Below are positions 38,034 through 45,590 of a DNA stretch of 64,000 nucleotides, piece by piece. The DNA comes from Hymenobacter canadensis (lineage in GTDB: Bacteria > Bacteroidota > Bacteroidia > Cytophagales > Hymenobacteraceae). Each line of letters begins with the position of its first letter. Positions within the stretch are counted from its first letter, which is position 1. The stretch lies in assembly GCF_027359925.1 (NCBI RefSeq), contig NZ_CP114767.1, positions 1,798,001 to 1,862,000 on the forward strand, given 5' to 3'. Under the pieces are notes generated by a model. The model searched no databases, was not told the DNA's origin, and saw only the letters and a list, made by a program, of their open reading frames with translations. A program made the translations under genes and the position numbers.

Positions 38034-38116
38034 GAAAAAAACTGGGCAACAAGCCGAACCGCCGCTTGGTAGTGACAGGACGAAGTATGGCGGCCCTACG
38101 GCACCAGCTTTTTTCC
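38034..38116 (-). ncRNA. Y RNA-like unit 5 (no tRNA module), ends at T-run
   Basis: On the minus strand a 12-bp outer helix (GAAAAAAGCTGG with CCAGTTTTTTTC) encloses the array's conserved loop words GGTGCCGTAG (5') and TTGTTGCCC (3') and an inner helix GGGCCGCC with GGCGGTTC. The apical loop begins with the conserved ATACTTCG but has no D or T arm. The 3' outer strand is a run of seven Ts, so this unit can also act as the terminator of the array. Confidence 0.75.
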
Positions 38117-38117
38117 A

Positions 38118-38250
38118 CTAATCGGGCAACAGGGTGCAGGGCCCACATGCGTGCTCTAACCAACTGAGCTACTGCCTCGCGGCAGGTGGGACTTGAACCC
38201 ACGACCCCACCGACCCAATCGAAGTAAGGCCCTGCTACGGCACCAATCAG
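38118..38250 (-). ncRNA. Y RNA-like unit 4 with permuted tRNA module, GNRA cap
   Basis: Outer helix CTGATTGG with CCGATTAG, conserved TGCCGTA and CTGTTG loop strands, inner helix GCAGGGCC with GGCCCTGC (8 perfect pairs), then TTACTTCG. The apical module is tRNA-like in permuted order: T arm GTGGG-TTCAAGT-CCCAC, acceptor-like stem CTGCC with GGCAG capped by GCGA, then TA and D arm GCTC-AGTTGGTTA-GAGC. One nucleotide separates it from unit 5. Confidence 0.82.
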
Positions 38251-38260
38251 CCGGCAATTT

Positions 38261-38403
38261 GTACGGGGCAACAAGCGCCCGGCCTCCAAAAACCTGCTCT
38301 ACCAGCTGAGCTACAGCTGCCACCGAAGCAGCAGCCAGCGGGACTCGAACCCGCGACCTGGGCGTTAAAAGCGCGAAGTATGGCCCGGCTACGGCACCCG
38401 TAC
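38261..38403 (-). ncRNA. Y RNA-like unit 3 with permuted tRNA module, UUCG cap
   Basis: Outer helix GTACGGG with CCCGTAC, conserved TGCCGTA and TTGTTG strands, inner helix GCCGGGCC with GGCCGGGC containing one central G-G mismatch, then ATACTTCG. Apical module: T arm GCGGG-TTCGAGT-CCCGC, an acceptor stem of seven standard tRNA-position pairs extended by one and closed by cUUCGg, then TA and D arm GCTC-AGCTGGTA-GAGC. The free 3' end of a tRNA is thus replaced by a tetraloop. Confidence 0.84.
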
Positions 38404-38438
38404 AGATTTACGCTAAAGTAAGTAGGCTATACAAATAG

Positions 38439-38583
38439 AATAAGGCCGGGGCGACAGGTGAGAAACGGCGGCTGATGCCACATCTGCTCTACCACCTGAG
38501 CTACTGCCCGCCCTGATGCGGCCGGCAGACACGACTCGAACGTGCGACCCGAAGAAACGCTTCTCCACGGCACCCGGCTTATC
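38439..38583 (-). ncRNA. Y RNA-like unit 2 with permuted tRNA module
   Basis: Outer helix GATAAGCCGGG with CCCGGCCTTATT (one bulge), conserved TGCCGTG and CTGTCG loop strands, inner helix GAGAAGCG with CGTTTCTC (8 pairs, one G-U), then TTTCTTCG. Module: T arm GCACG-TTCGAGT-CGTGT, acceptor-like CTGCC with GGCAG closed by a longer loop of about 15 nt, then TA and D arm GCTC-AGGTGGTA-GAGC; GATG/CATC forms a small hairpin after it. Confidence 0.8.
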
Positions 38584-38600
38584 ATAACGTCCTGAAACCA

Positions 38601-38735
38601 CGGCGCTGGGGCAACGGTCAGCCGGCGGATTGTGCCCCGGCCGTAGCCGTAGCGTGGGACTCGAACCCGGCAGCACTTCCGAAGAAGCCTGCTTCAACCA
38701 GCTAAGTACCACCCGCTTACGGCACCCAACGGCCG
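38601..38735 (-). ncRNA. Y RNA-like unit 1, divergent tRNA-like module
   Basis: Outer helix CGGCCGTTGGG with CCCAGCGCCG (one bulge), conserved GGTGCCGTAAG and CCGTTGC strands, inner helix AGCGGGTGG with CCGCCGGCT with one central G-G mismatch as in unit 3, then TACTTAG. In the apical part the D-like arm (AGCTGGTTG) comes before a UUCG-capped hairpin and the T-loop GGG-TTCGAGT-CCC, so the order is that of a normal tRNA, not permuted. The T stem is weak. Confidence 0.65.
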
Positions 38736-38947
38736 TAGTTCAGGGGTTGGAACGGGCGCCCGGAGCGCAGATGCTCCGGCGCCGCGCCGTTCCGGCCGAC
38801 GGCTGCCAAATGGTGGTCAGCCGCCTTCCCAAAGAGTTTACGATGTATTAGACATGATTATTGCGTGATGCTTGTAGAAAATCAGGCAGGGGCCCGGGAG
38901 CGGCGGCAGCTTTTCTTGGCGGAATGCCACTCCCGGGGTTGCGAGTG
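38736..38947 (-). other. Region between TROVE stop and RNA array, two strong hairpins
   Basis: Contains an inverted repeat CCCGGGAG (38893-38900) with CTCCCGGG (38930-38937) just after the TROVE stop, and a long GC-rich hairpin at 38749-38793 whose arms include GGAACGG and GGCGCCGGAGC. The second lies directly before unit 1 and might be a processing or sixth RNA element. No clear promoter is seen; CTCTTTG at about 38830-38837 (minus strand) is a weak candidate. Confidence 0.5.
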
Positions 38948-40474
38948 TCAGAAGTCAATCGATTCGATTTCGGTGAGGGCGGAGCCACCGTTTTCCAGCG
39001 CCGCCAGCACGTCGAACACCTTGTCGGACCAGCCGGCAATCAGGGCCACTCCGTCCTCGGCGCGCACGTCGAGGGGGGCGGTACCGTGGCCAGCCAGGTC
39101 GAAGAGGTACAGCCGCGCCTGGGGCGCCACCGTGCGGCGGTAGTCGGCCCACTCCTTGGCGATGGTGGTGCCATTGAAGTGCGTGTTCCACAGCTGGCAG
39201 TCGGTGAACACCAGCACCTTGTCCACCACCTCGCGGCGGCGCTTCAGGTCCTCAATAACGAGGTAGCCGTTGGTGCTGTAGCCGACCTCACCTTCGCGCC
39301 GGTAGAACTCGTCGACGTTGCGCAAAACCGGGCCGCGGGGCAAGCTCAGCCGCTTCCAGGTGTTGCCGAACATACCGGCCACCACGTGCTGGCAGCGGCT
39401 CTGCAACAGCATACCCAGCACCAGGCCCACGTCGTAGAGCAGCACTTTGCTGCGCGGCGACACCGGCTGCTGCATCGAGCCCGACACGTCGCAGGCAATT
39501 ACCACGCGGGTGTCGGGGCCGAAGCCGCGCAGGTTGGCGGCGCTGTGGCTGATGGCGTCTTCCAACGCCGCCAGCACCGCCGACACGTGGCCGCCGTGCA
39601 GGGCTTTCACCTCGCGGTAGGCCGCCAGAAACCGGAAGGGCAGCTGCTTGCTGCGCGCCACCGCAAACCGGTCGGCCAGGGCGGCGCACACCTCCACCAT
39701 CGTTTCGGCCGACACGTCGGCTTCGAGGATGTTGCGCAGGTTGCGCAGCAGGGCCATGTAGCCCAGCTTGCCGCTGCCAATCAGCTCGGTCCATTTCTGG
39801 CGGAAGGCTGCCGTGCGCTCCGCCGGCGTGGCGTAGGCCACCTGCCCCAGCGCCGACAGCTCGGTTTCCCAGGTGTAGGGCGTGGGCAGCGTGCCCGCCA
39901 CCAGCTGGTTGAACAGGGCTTGCTGCTCGGCGTTTTTGGCGGCGGGGTGCACCAGAAACAGCGCGTCGCGGAGGCGGACGGCGCCGGCCCGGTCGTACTT
40001 GGCCAGCTGGTAGCCGTCGAAACGGTTGAAGCTCTGGGCCAGGCCTTTCTGCACCTGCTTGGAGAGGCGGTTGAGGGTTTTGCGACCGGTGCGCTGGTTG
40101 GCCTGCGTATAGAAGGCCAGCAGCTCGGTGATTTCGTCGGGGCGCTGTACGATGCGGGCCACCAAACGGCTCACGAGGCTGTCGCCGCGGTGGCGACGGG
40201 CCAGCTCCACGGCCAGCACCAGGGGTACGGAACGCAGGTGCATCCGCTCCCGGGCATACACCGCCAGCTGGGCCACAAAGCGAGGCTCGCACCGGGCCAC
40301 CAGCTCCCGGAGCCGCGTCAGCCGCGTATCGGCCGTTTCGTAGAACTGGTCGGCGAGGGCCGTGGTGGCCACAGCGGCGTACAGCTCCAGCGCAGGCGAC
40401 AGGGTGAAAGCAGTAGCCCCGGCGTGGTTTACGGTATCGGGCCGGGCTTTGCGGAAGGGTAAATTAAAACGCAT
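38948..40474 (-). CDS. rsr: TROVE domain protein (Ro60/Rsr ortholog)
   Basis: A 508-residue Ro60-like protein. Residues about 15-320 are helical repeats of the TROVE type (TALADQFYETADTRLTRLRELVARCEPRFVAQLAVYARE; SLVSRLVARIVQRPDEITELLAFY; ELIGSGKLGYMALLRNLRNIL), which form a ring that binds misfolded RNA in its hole and Y RNA on its outer face. The C-terminal domain is VWA-like with the MIDAS motif ACDVSGSM (D329) and VFTDCQLW. The gene starts a minus-strand locus with five tRNA-like RNAs and rtcB. ATG 40474 gives the full TROVE fold. Confidence 0.93.
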   Translation of the reverse strand: MRFNLPFRKARPDTVNHAGATAFTLSPALELYAAVATTALADQFYETADTRLTRLRELVARCEPRFVAQLAVYARERMHLRSVPLVLAVELARRHRGDSLVSRLVARIVQRPDEITELLAFYTQANQRTGRKTLNRLSKQVQKGLAQSFNRFDGYQLAKYDRAGAVRLRDALFLVHPAAKNAEQQALFNQLVAGTLPTPYTWETELSALGQVAYATPAERTAAFRQKWTELIGSGKLGYMALLRNLRNILEADVSAETMVEVCAALADRFAVARSKQLPFRFLAAYREVKALHGGHVSAVLAALEDAISHSAANLRGFGPDTRVVIACDVSGSMQQPVSPRSKVLLYDVGLVLGMLLQSRCQHVVAGMFGNTWKRLSLPRGPVLRNVDEFYRREGEVGYSTNGYLVIEDLKRRREVVDKVLVFTDCQLWNTHFNGTTIAKEWADYRRTVAPQARLYLFDLAGHGTAPLDVRAEDGVALIAGWSDKVFDVLAALENGGSALTEIESIDF

Positions 40475-40567
40475 AAAAATGGCGGTAAAAAGATGAAAAC
40501 GACACGCATTTAATTGAGGAAAAAGCCTGGCTTTTGCGCGTTATATTTCAGGCATATTTTTCCTGTT

Positions 40568-40591
40568 TCGAATAAAAATTAATTTATTCGA
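40568..40591. promoter_or_regulatory. Operator-like palindrome upstream of the TROVE gene
   Basis: TCGAATAAA and its complement TTTATTCGA flank a 6-bp AT centre, 94 bp before the TROVE start. Nine-bp perfect arms in AT-rich DNA suggest a dimeric regulator site or the promoter region. Confidence 0.45.
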
Positions 40592-40605
40592 TTGAAAAAT
40601 CAGCA

Positions 40606-40640
40606 TGAAAAAAGCCCGGCTTCTCGGGAGAACCGGGCTT
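40606..40640 (-). terminator. Terminator or attenuator upstream of the TROVE gene
   Basis: AAGCCCGG and CCGGGCTT form a stem (40612-40640); on the minus strand it is followed by six Ts. It lies 132 bp or more upstream of the TROVE start, so it ends any transcript coming from the right or attenuates a long TROVE leader. Confidence 0.6.
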
Positions 40641-41094
40641 CTTCACGAAGGCATCAGACGGAAGTTATCCGCGTGAATCTTTCGATAAAAAGTCCCGGCC
40701 GCACATATTCCACTCGCGGCGATTTTGCCGTTTACTCGGGAAGGATAGCGCAACGTAAGCAGCTGGCTGGTGCATGGCCGAAGGGGATAAGGGGTTGAAA
40801 AACAAACAACCCGAACCTTCTGGGTTCGGGTTGCGGAAGTGTCAGAGGGAATCTGCTACTGCTTCAGCTATACCGAACCATGGACGATGCACTTGGCTTC
40901 ATCCGGTCTTGCTCAAAGGTGTAGTTGATGTGGCGCAGCATGGTGTTGTTGTGTTTGGTGTCACAAATATGAGAGGACTTTTTATAGCCACCAAATTAAT
41001 TTCAAAAATATTTTAATTATTTTTTTTAACCATTGATTCTGTCCTTTCTTATTTATTGGCAGACCATTAATAAACGCTGTGATTTTTCACATCC
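40641..41094. other. Intergenic region with one hairpin
   Basis: Part of an 800-bp gap between the divergent TROVE and deacetylase genes. It contains a hairpin of CAACCCGAACC with GGTTCGGGTTG (40807-40833), mostly GC-rich sequence on its left and AT-rich sequence at 40970-41090. No open frame looks like a gene. Confidence 0.5.
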
Positions 41095-41203
41095 TGTAGA
41101 GACGCATATTTGCGTCTCGTCGCTGAACAAACGGTACCGCACGATTGGTGCTGCACCATTAAACAACATCACCAACGACGAGACGCGAATACGCGTCTCT
41201 ACA
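41095..41203. repeat. GAGACGC-family palindrome
   Basis: Outer arms of 28 bp (41095-41122 and 41176-41203) begin TGTAGAGACGC and are inverted copies with a few mismatches; each arm also contains its own GAGACGC/GCGTCTC palindrome. The same family occurs at 63866-63986 and in short form at 30632. It lies 73 bp before the deacetylase start. Confidence 0.85.
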
Positions 41204-41275
41204 CCCGTTCCGAAATCCTCACCAACAACCACCTGCCCCCATCCTCCGTCCCTGGGTTACGTACTTGCGCAGCAT

Positions 41276-42178
41276 ATGCCGCGCCTCGCCACCTCCGAAC
41301 GATACAGCATCAGCCTGCCTGATGGCCACCGCTTCCCGATTGCCAAGTACGAGCTGATCCGGGAGCAGCTGCTGTGGCAGGGTATTGCGCCCGCCGCCGA
41401 CTTCTACGACCCCGGCCTGGCCAGCGAGGAAGACATCCTGCGCGTGCACTCCGCCGACTACTGGCACCGGGTACGCGACCTGCAGCTGACGGCCGCCGAG
41501 GTGCGCCGCCTGGGCTTGCCGCAAAGCCCGGAGCTGGTGCGCCGCTCGCTGAGCAGCGTGGCCGGCACCGTGCAGTCGGCGCGGGAAGCGCTGCGCACGG
41601 GCATTGGCATGAGCCTGGCTGGCGGCACCCACCACGCGTTCCGCGACCGAGGCGAAGGATTCTGCGTGCTCAACGACATAGCCGTGGCCGCCGCGCACCT
41701 GCTCCACCACGGCCTGGCTCGGCAGGTACTGGTCGTGGACCTCGACGTGCACCAGGGCGACGGCACGGCCAGTATTTTCCGGGATGAGCCGCGCGTGTTC
41801 ACCTTCAGCATGCACGCCGGCGCCAACTACCCGCTGCGCAAGGAGCAGTCGGACCTGGATGTGGCGCTGGACCTGGGCACCGACGACGCCACCTACCTGC
41901 GCCTGCTCCACGACACGCTGCCCGGCCTGCTGGCGCGCGTGCAGCCCGATTTCGTGTTCTTCCAGGCCGGCGTAGACGTACTGGCCACCGACAAACTGGG
42001 CAAGCTGGCCCTCACGCTCTCCGGCTGCCGCCAGCGCGACGAGTACGTGCTGAATCTCTGCCACCAGCACCGCCTGCCCGTGGCAGTAAGCATGGGCGGC
42101 GGCTACTCCGAACGCCTCTCCGACATTGTAGATGCCCACTGCAACACGTTTCGGGTAGCGTATGAGGTTTTTGGGTGA
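41276..42178 (+). CDS. Histone deacetylase/AcuC superfamily protein
   Basis: A 300-residue zinc-dependent deacylase-like protein. Active-site segments are GGTHHAFRDRGEGFCVLND (paired histidines), VVDLDVHQGDGTA (zinc-binding Asp and His), and FFQAGVDVLATDKLG (second zinc-binding Asp). The catalytic set looks complete. Bacterial relatives act on acetoin utilization, polyamines or protein lysines; the substrate is unknown. ATG 41276 starts the conserved domain; the frame is open further upstream through the palindromic repeat, which is not coding. Confidence 0.9.
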   Translation: MPRLATSERYSISLPDGHRFPIAKYELIREQLLWQGIAPAADFYDPGLASEEDILRVHSADYWHRVRDLQLTAAEVRRLGLPQSPELVRRSLSSVAGTVQSAREALRTGIGMSLAGGTHHAFRDRGEGFCVLNDIAVAAAHLLHHGLARQVLVVDLDVHQGDGTASIFRDEPRVFTFSMHAGANYPLRKEQSDLDVALDLGTDDATYLRLLHDTLPGLLARVQPDFVFFQAGVDVLATDKLGKLALTLSGCRQRDEYVLNLCHQHRLPVAVSMGGGYSERLSDIVDAHCNTFRVAYEVFG

Positions 42179-42195
42179 TGAGGTGATGGGGTGAC

Positions 42196-42304
42196 ATAAG
42201 AACGTCATTCCGAGCAGCGCGAGGAATCTCGCTAGTGTGGTAAACAATACCACTCCAACGTCAGCACGCGAGATTCCTCGCTCCGCTCGGAATGACGTTC
42301 TTAT
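42196..42304. repeat. GTCATTCCGAGC-family palindrome
   Basis: Arms begin ATAAGAACGTCATTCCGAGC and read through GCGAGGAATCTCGC; the right half is the inverted copy (to 42304). Outside them, GATGAGGTGATGGGG-like and CCCCTCATCACCCC-like words extend the symmetry. The core is shared with 62822-62944 and related to the GTCATGCTGAGC copies at 47006 and 56805. Confidence 0.88.
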
Positions 42305-42336
42305 TTCACCACCCATCCCCTCATCACCCCATAACC

Positions 42337-42344
42337 TACCTTTA
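42337..42344 (+). promoter_or_regulatory. -7-like element of the J-domain gene
   Basis: TACCTTTA, one base from TAnnTTTG, ends 4 bp before the ATG at 42349 and lies just outside the palindromic repeat. Confidence 0.5.
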
Positions 42345-42348
42345 CACC

Positions 42349-43377
42349 ATGAACCTGCACAACCCTGCCACCGATCTGCCTGCCGCTAATGCTTTGCCCG
42401 TACCCTCTTCCGGCGAGCCGGTGGGCACGCCGGCGCAGCAGGCGTTTCGGGCGGCGGTAGCGCAGGTAGAGGGGCTGCGGCAGCGTTTGCGGGAGCTGCA
42501 GGACGAGCAGAAGGACGCCCGGCGGCGCTACTGGCAACAGGTGGGCCCCGCGGCCCGAACCGTAGTGGAGGCCCGGCAGGCACTGTTTGCGCCGCTGGAA
42601 GCAGCCTTGTTGCTGAGCTACTTCAGCCGCTTGGAGGAGCAACAGATTACGGCCCTGCTGGTGGGCAACGCCCGGGCCCTGCAGAACCGCTTCGGGGAGG
42701 ATGCCGCCGACATCCTGCGCAAGTACGCCCCCCGCCGCCGCGCCGCCGATGCCGAAGAAGACGATCAACAGCAGCCCGCCGCTGGAACGGACACAGCCGC
42801 TGAGCCGGCAGACAGCAGTTTACCACCGCACGAGCAGGCCGCGGCCCAGGCTCGCAACCGGCGCAAATCGAAGGCCGAGAAAGCGCAGGAAGCTGCCGAA
42901 AAAGCCGCCCGCCAGGCCCAGCAGGAGCTGCTTTCCAACACCAAAACCCTCTACCGCCAGCTGGCCCGCACCCATCACCCCGACCTGCAGCGCGACCCGG
43001 CCGTCCAGCAGGTCAAAACCGCCCTCATGCAGCGCATCACGGAGGCCTACGAAACCAACGACCTCTACACGCTGCTGCAGCTGCTCTCCGAAGCCGCCCC
43101 CACCGAATCCACCGACGACACGCTGCTTGCGCGCTACACCCAGGCCCTGCACCAGCAGCAACTCGAGCTCAAGCAGCAGCTCAACGAGCTGAAATTCGGC
43201 GAAAACGGCTTTATGGGCAGCACCGGCAAGAAGCGCGAGCAGGAAATCCGCCAGCTCAAGCGCCAGCTGCGCGCCGAAACCGATTACCTGCACCACATCG
43301 GACAGCTGATCCGGGAGCCCGAAGGCCTGCGCGACGTGCTGCGCGAGCTGGCCGCCGCCGGCCACGATACGGTGTGA
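42349..43377 (+). CDS. J-domain-like coiled-coil protein
   Basis: A 342-residue helical protein. The N-terminal half is charged coiled coil (VAQVEGLRQRLRELQDEQKDARRR), followed by an acidic Gln-rich linker, a basic helix, and a segment NTKTLYRQLARTHHPDLQRDP that has the HPD tripeptide between helices as in J domains. The C-terminal part is again coiled coil. J domains stimulate Hsp70. The J domain lies in the middle of the chain, unlike DnaJ. Start ATG 42349 follows a -7-like element. Confidence 0.7.
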   Translation: MNLHNPATDLPAANALPVPSSGEPVGTPAQQAFRAAVAQVEGLRQRLRELQDEQKDARRRYWQQVGPAARTVVEARQALFAPLEAALLLSYFSRLEEQQITALLVGNARALQNRFGEDAADILRKYAPRRRAADAEEDDQQQPAAGTDTAAEPADSSLPPHEQAAAQARNRRKSKAEKAQEAAEKAARQAQQELLSNTKTLYRQLARTHHPDLQRDPAVQQVKTALMQRITEAYETNDLYTLLQLLSEAAPTESTDDTLLARYTQALHQQQLELKQQLNELKFGENGFMGSTGKKREQEIRQLKRQLRAETDYLHHIGQLIREPEGLRDVLRELAAAGHDTV

Positions 43378-43395
43378 GGGCAGGTGAAGAGGTCC

Positions 43396-43495
43396 TGTCA
43401 TCCTGAGCTTGCGAAGGACCTTGTGACGATAGAACGAGCCGTTGATACGCCTGCTGTTCAAACGTGAGAAGGTCCTTCACAAGCTCAGGATGACA
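43396..43495. repeat. GTCATCCTGAGC-type palindrome
   Basis: Arms TGTCATCCTGAGCTTG..AAGGACCTT (43396-43422) and its inverted copy (43469-43495) with one short mismatch block. It lies between convergent genes. Confidence 0.85.
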
Positions 43496-43515
43496 TACCT
43501 ATAACTTCTTATTTC

Positions 43516-44403
<888 letters not shown>

Positions 44404-44432
44404 TACAGGAAATCAATCAAACCGGCAGCAAG

Positions 44433-45575
44433 CTAGCGAACCACCGGGCATTCTGCATAAAGCAGCAGCGCCTCGGCCAGCGGACTAACCGGTAAATCCA
44501 GGAACCGCACTGCGTAGCGCAGCTCGGTGGGGCTTTCCACCGAACGGCGGCCCAGCGCAATGAGGCGGTGCAGGCGTTGGGCATTGCGCTGGTCGTGAAG
44601 CGCCACGGCATCAGCGAAGGCAAAGGCGTTGGCGGGCATGCTGTAGCCGAGCAGCAGCGGGCCACTGTCTAGGTCGCCGGCGCTGGTGGTGTAGGCGCCG
44701 GCCCGCTCCCGGTACAGCCGCAGCACGCCCAGGTTGGTGCTGAAATGCTGCTGGTAGCGCTGGTATTGCTGCCGGGCAAATTCAGGGTCGAAGCGGGCCA
44801 GAAACCAGATGCTCCAGCCCACCATCGAGCCCCGGGCTTCTTCCTGCGGCTGGCCCTGCGCATCCACCTGCGAGGCCAGCACGCCGGTTTTGGGGTCGAG
44901 GTAATGCTGGCGGGCCCGCGCCACCCAGCGCCGTGCCGCCCTGTGGTAAGGGCTGCCAGTAAGTTGGCTGTGCAGCGCCAAGGACGCCAGCGCCACCGTG
45001 TTGTCGGGCACCCAGCGCTGCCCCGCGTACGACTCCAGGCAGCCGCCAAGCGCCCGGCCGTAGCGCCGGTACAGCGCGCCCGACAGCGTATCGTGCAGGC
45101 CCGAATAGCGGGTGGCCGGGTCGAGTTGCCGCAAACAGCCCAGCATCAGGTTGAGGTGGCCTAGGTACAGCACCGAGCCGGTGGTGTCGATGGGGCTGGC
45201 CGTGGCGGCCATTGGCTCGAAGGCGCTGCGGATGGGCGGCTGCAGCGCCTGCGCAACGGCCTGTGCCACATAACGCGCCGCTTCCGGCCGAAGCGCGGGC
45301 TGCTGCTGCGCCCGGCTGGCCAGCGCATACGCCGTAAACGACAGCGAAAACAAGGCCCACTCCGGATTCTGGCTGTTGATGCCGGCTAGGTCGGTGCCCG
45401 CGCCTGCCCCTTCCCGGATAACGCGCTCCAGATACCGCACACGCTTGTTAAGTTCCGCGTCGGCGGGGGACTGGTACTCCTGTCGGCTCAGCAGCACGAA
45501 GCCAACCAGCAGCAGAAACCCCAGGAGCAACCGGGGCCTTGTATATAGACGCGTGAAGTAACCCGAGTGCCGCAT
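44433..45575 (-). CDS. Membrane-anchored alpha/alpha-barrel-like protein
   Basis: A 380-residue protein with an N-terminal membrane helix (LLLGFLLLVGFVLLS) and then repeated helix pairs, with VLYLGHLNLMLGCLRQL, RRYGRALGGCLESYAGQRWVPDNTVALASLAL and ARGSMVGWSIWFLARFDPEFA. The W-P-D-N and RGS segments recall the linalool dehydratase/isomerase-like barrel family, but this is a weak match by eye. It faces the periplasm. It precedes the alpha/beta hydrolase gene and may be coupled to it. Confidence 0.55.
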   Translation of the reverse strand: MRHSGYFTRLYTRPRLLLGFLLLVGFVLLSRQEYQSPADAELNKRVRYLERVIREGAGAGTDLAGINSQNPEWALFSLSFTAYALASRAQQQPALRPEAARYVAQAVAQALQPPIRSAFEPMAATASPIDTTGSVLYLGHLNLMLGCLRQLDPATRYSGLHDTLSGALYRRYGRALGGCLESYAGQRWVPDNTVALASLALHSQLTGSPYHRAARRWVARARQHYLDPKTGVLASQVDAQGQPQEEARGSMVGWSIWFLARFDPEFARQQYQRYQQHFSTNLGVLRLYRERAGAYTTSAGDLDSGPLLLGYSMPANAFAFADAVALHDQRNAQRLHRLIALGRRSVESPTELRYAVRFLDLPVSPLAEALLLYAECPVVR

Positions 45576-45590
45576 ATCCTCCGGAAATGC

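Noticed and set aside
38034..38735. Cluster of ordinary tRNA genes on the minus strand
   Set aside because: T and D arms are present, but no stretch gives acceptor, D, anticodon and T arms in order with matched ends. Acceptor strands pair best within each permuted unit, and no anticodon arms exist.
38731..38810. Plus-strand tRNA-like 5' half beginning GGCCGTAGTTCAGGGGTTGG
   Set aside because: It has a D-arm look, but no T-loop or matching acceptor follows on the plus strand; the sequence is better explained as the outer helix of unit 1 plus a GC-rich hairpin.
38413..38851. Open frames over the RNA array as protein genes (38413-38712 minus, 38630-38851 plus)
   Set aside because: They cross the RNA stems, have no recognisable domains, and the conserved signal here is base pairing.
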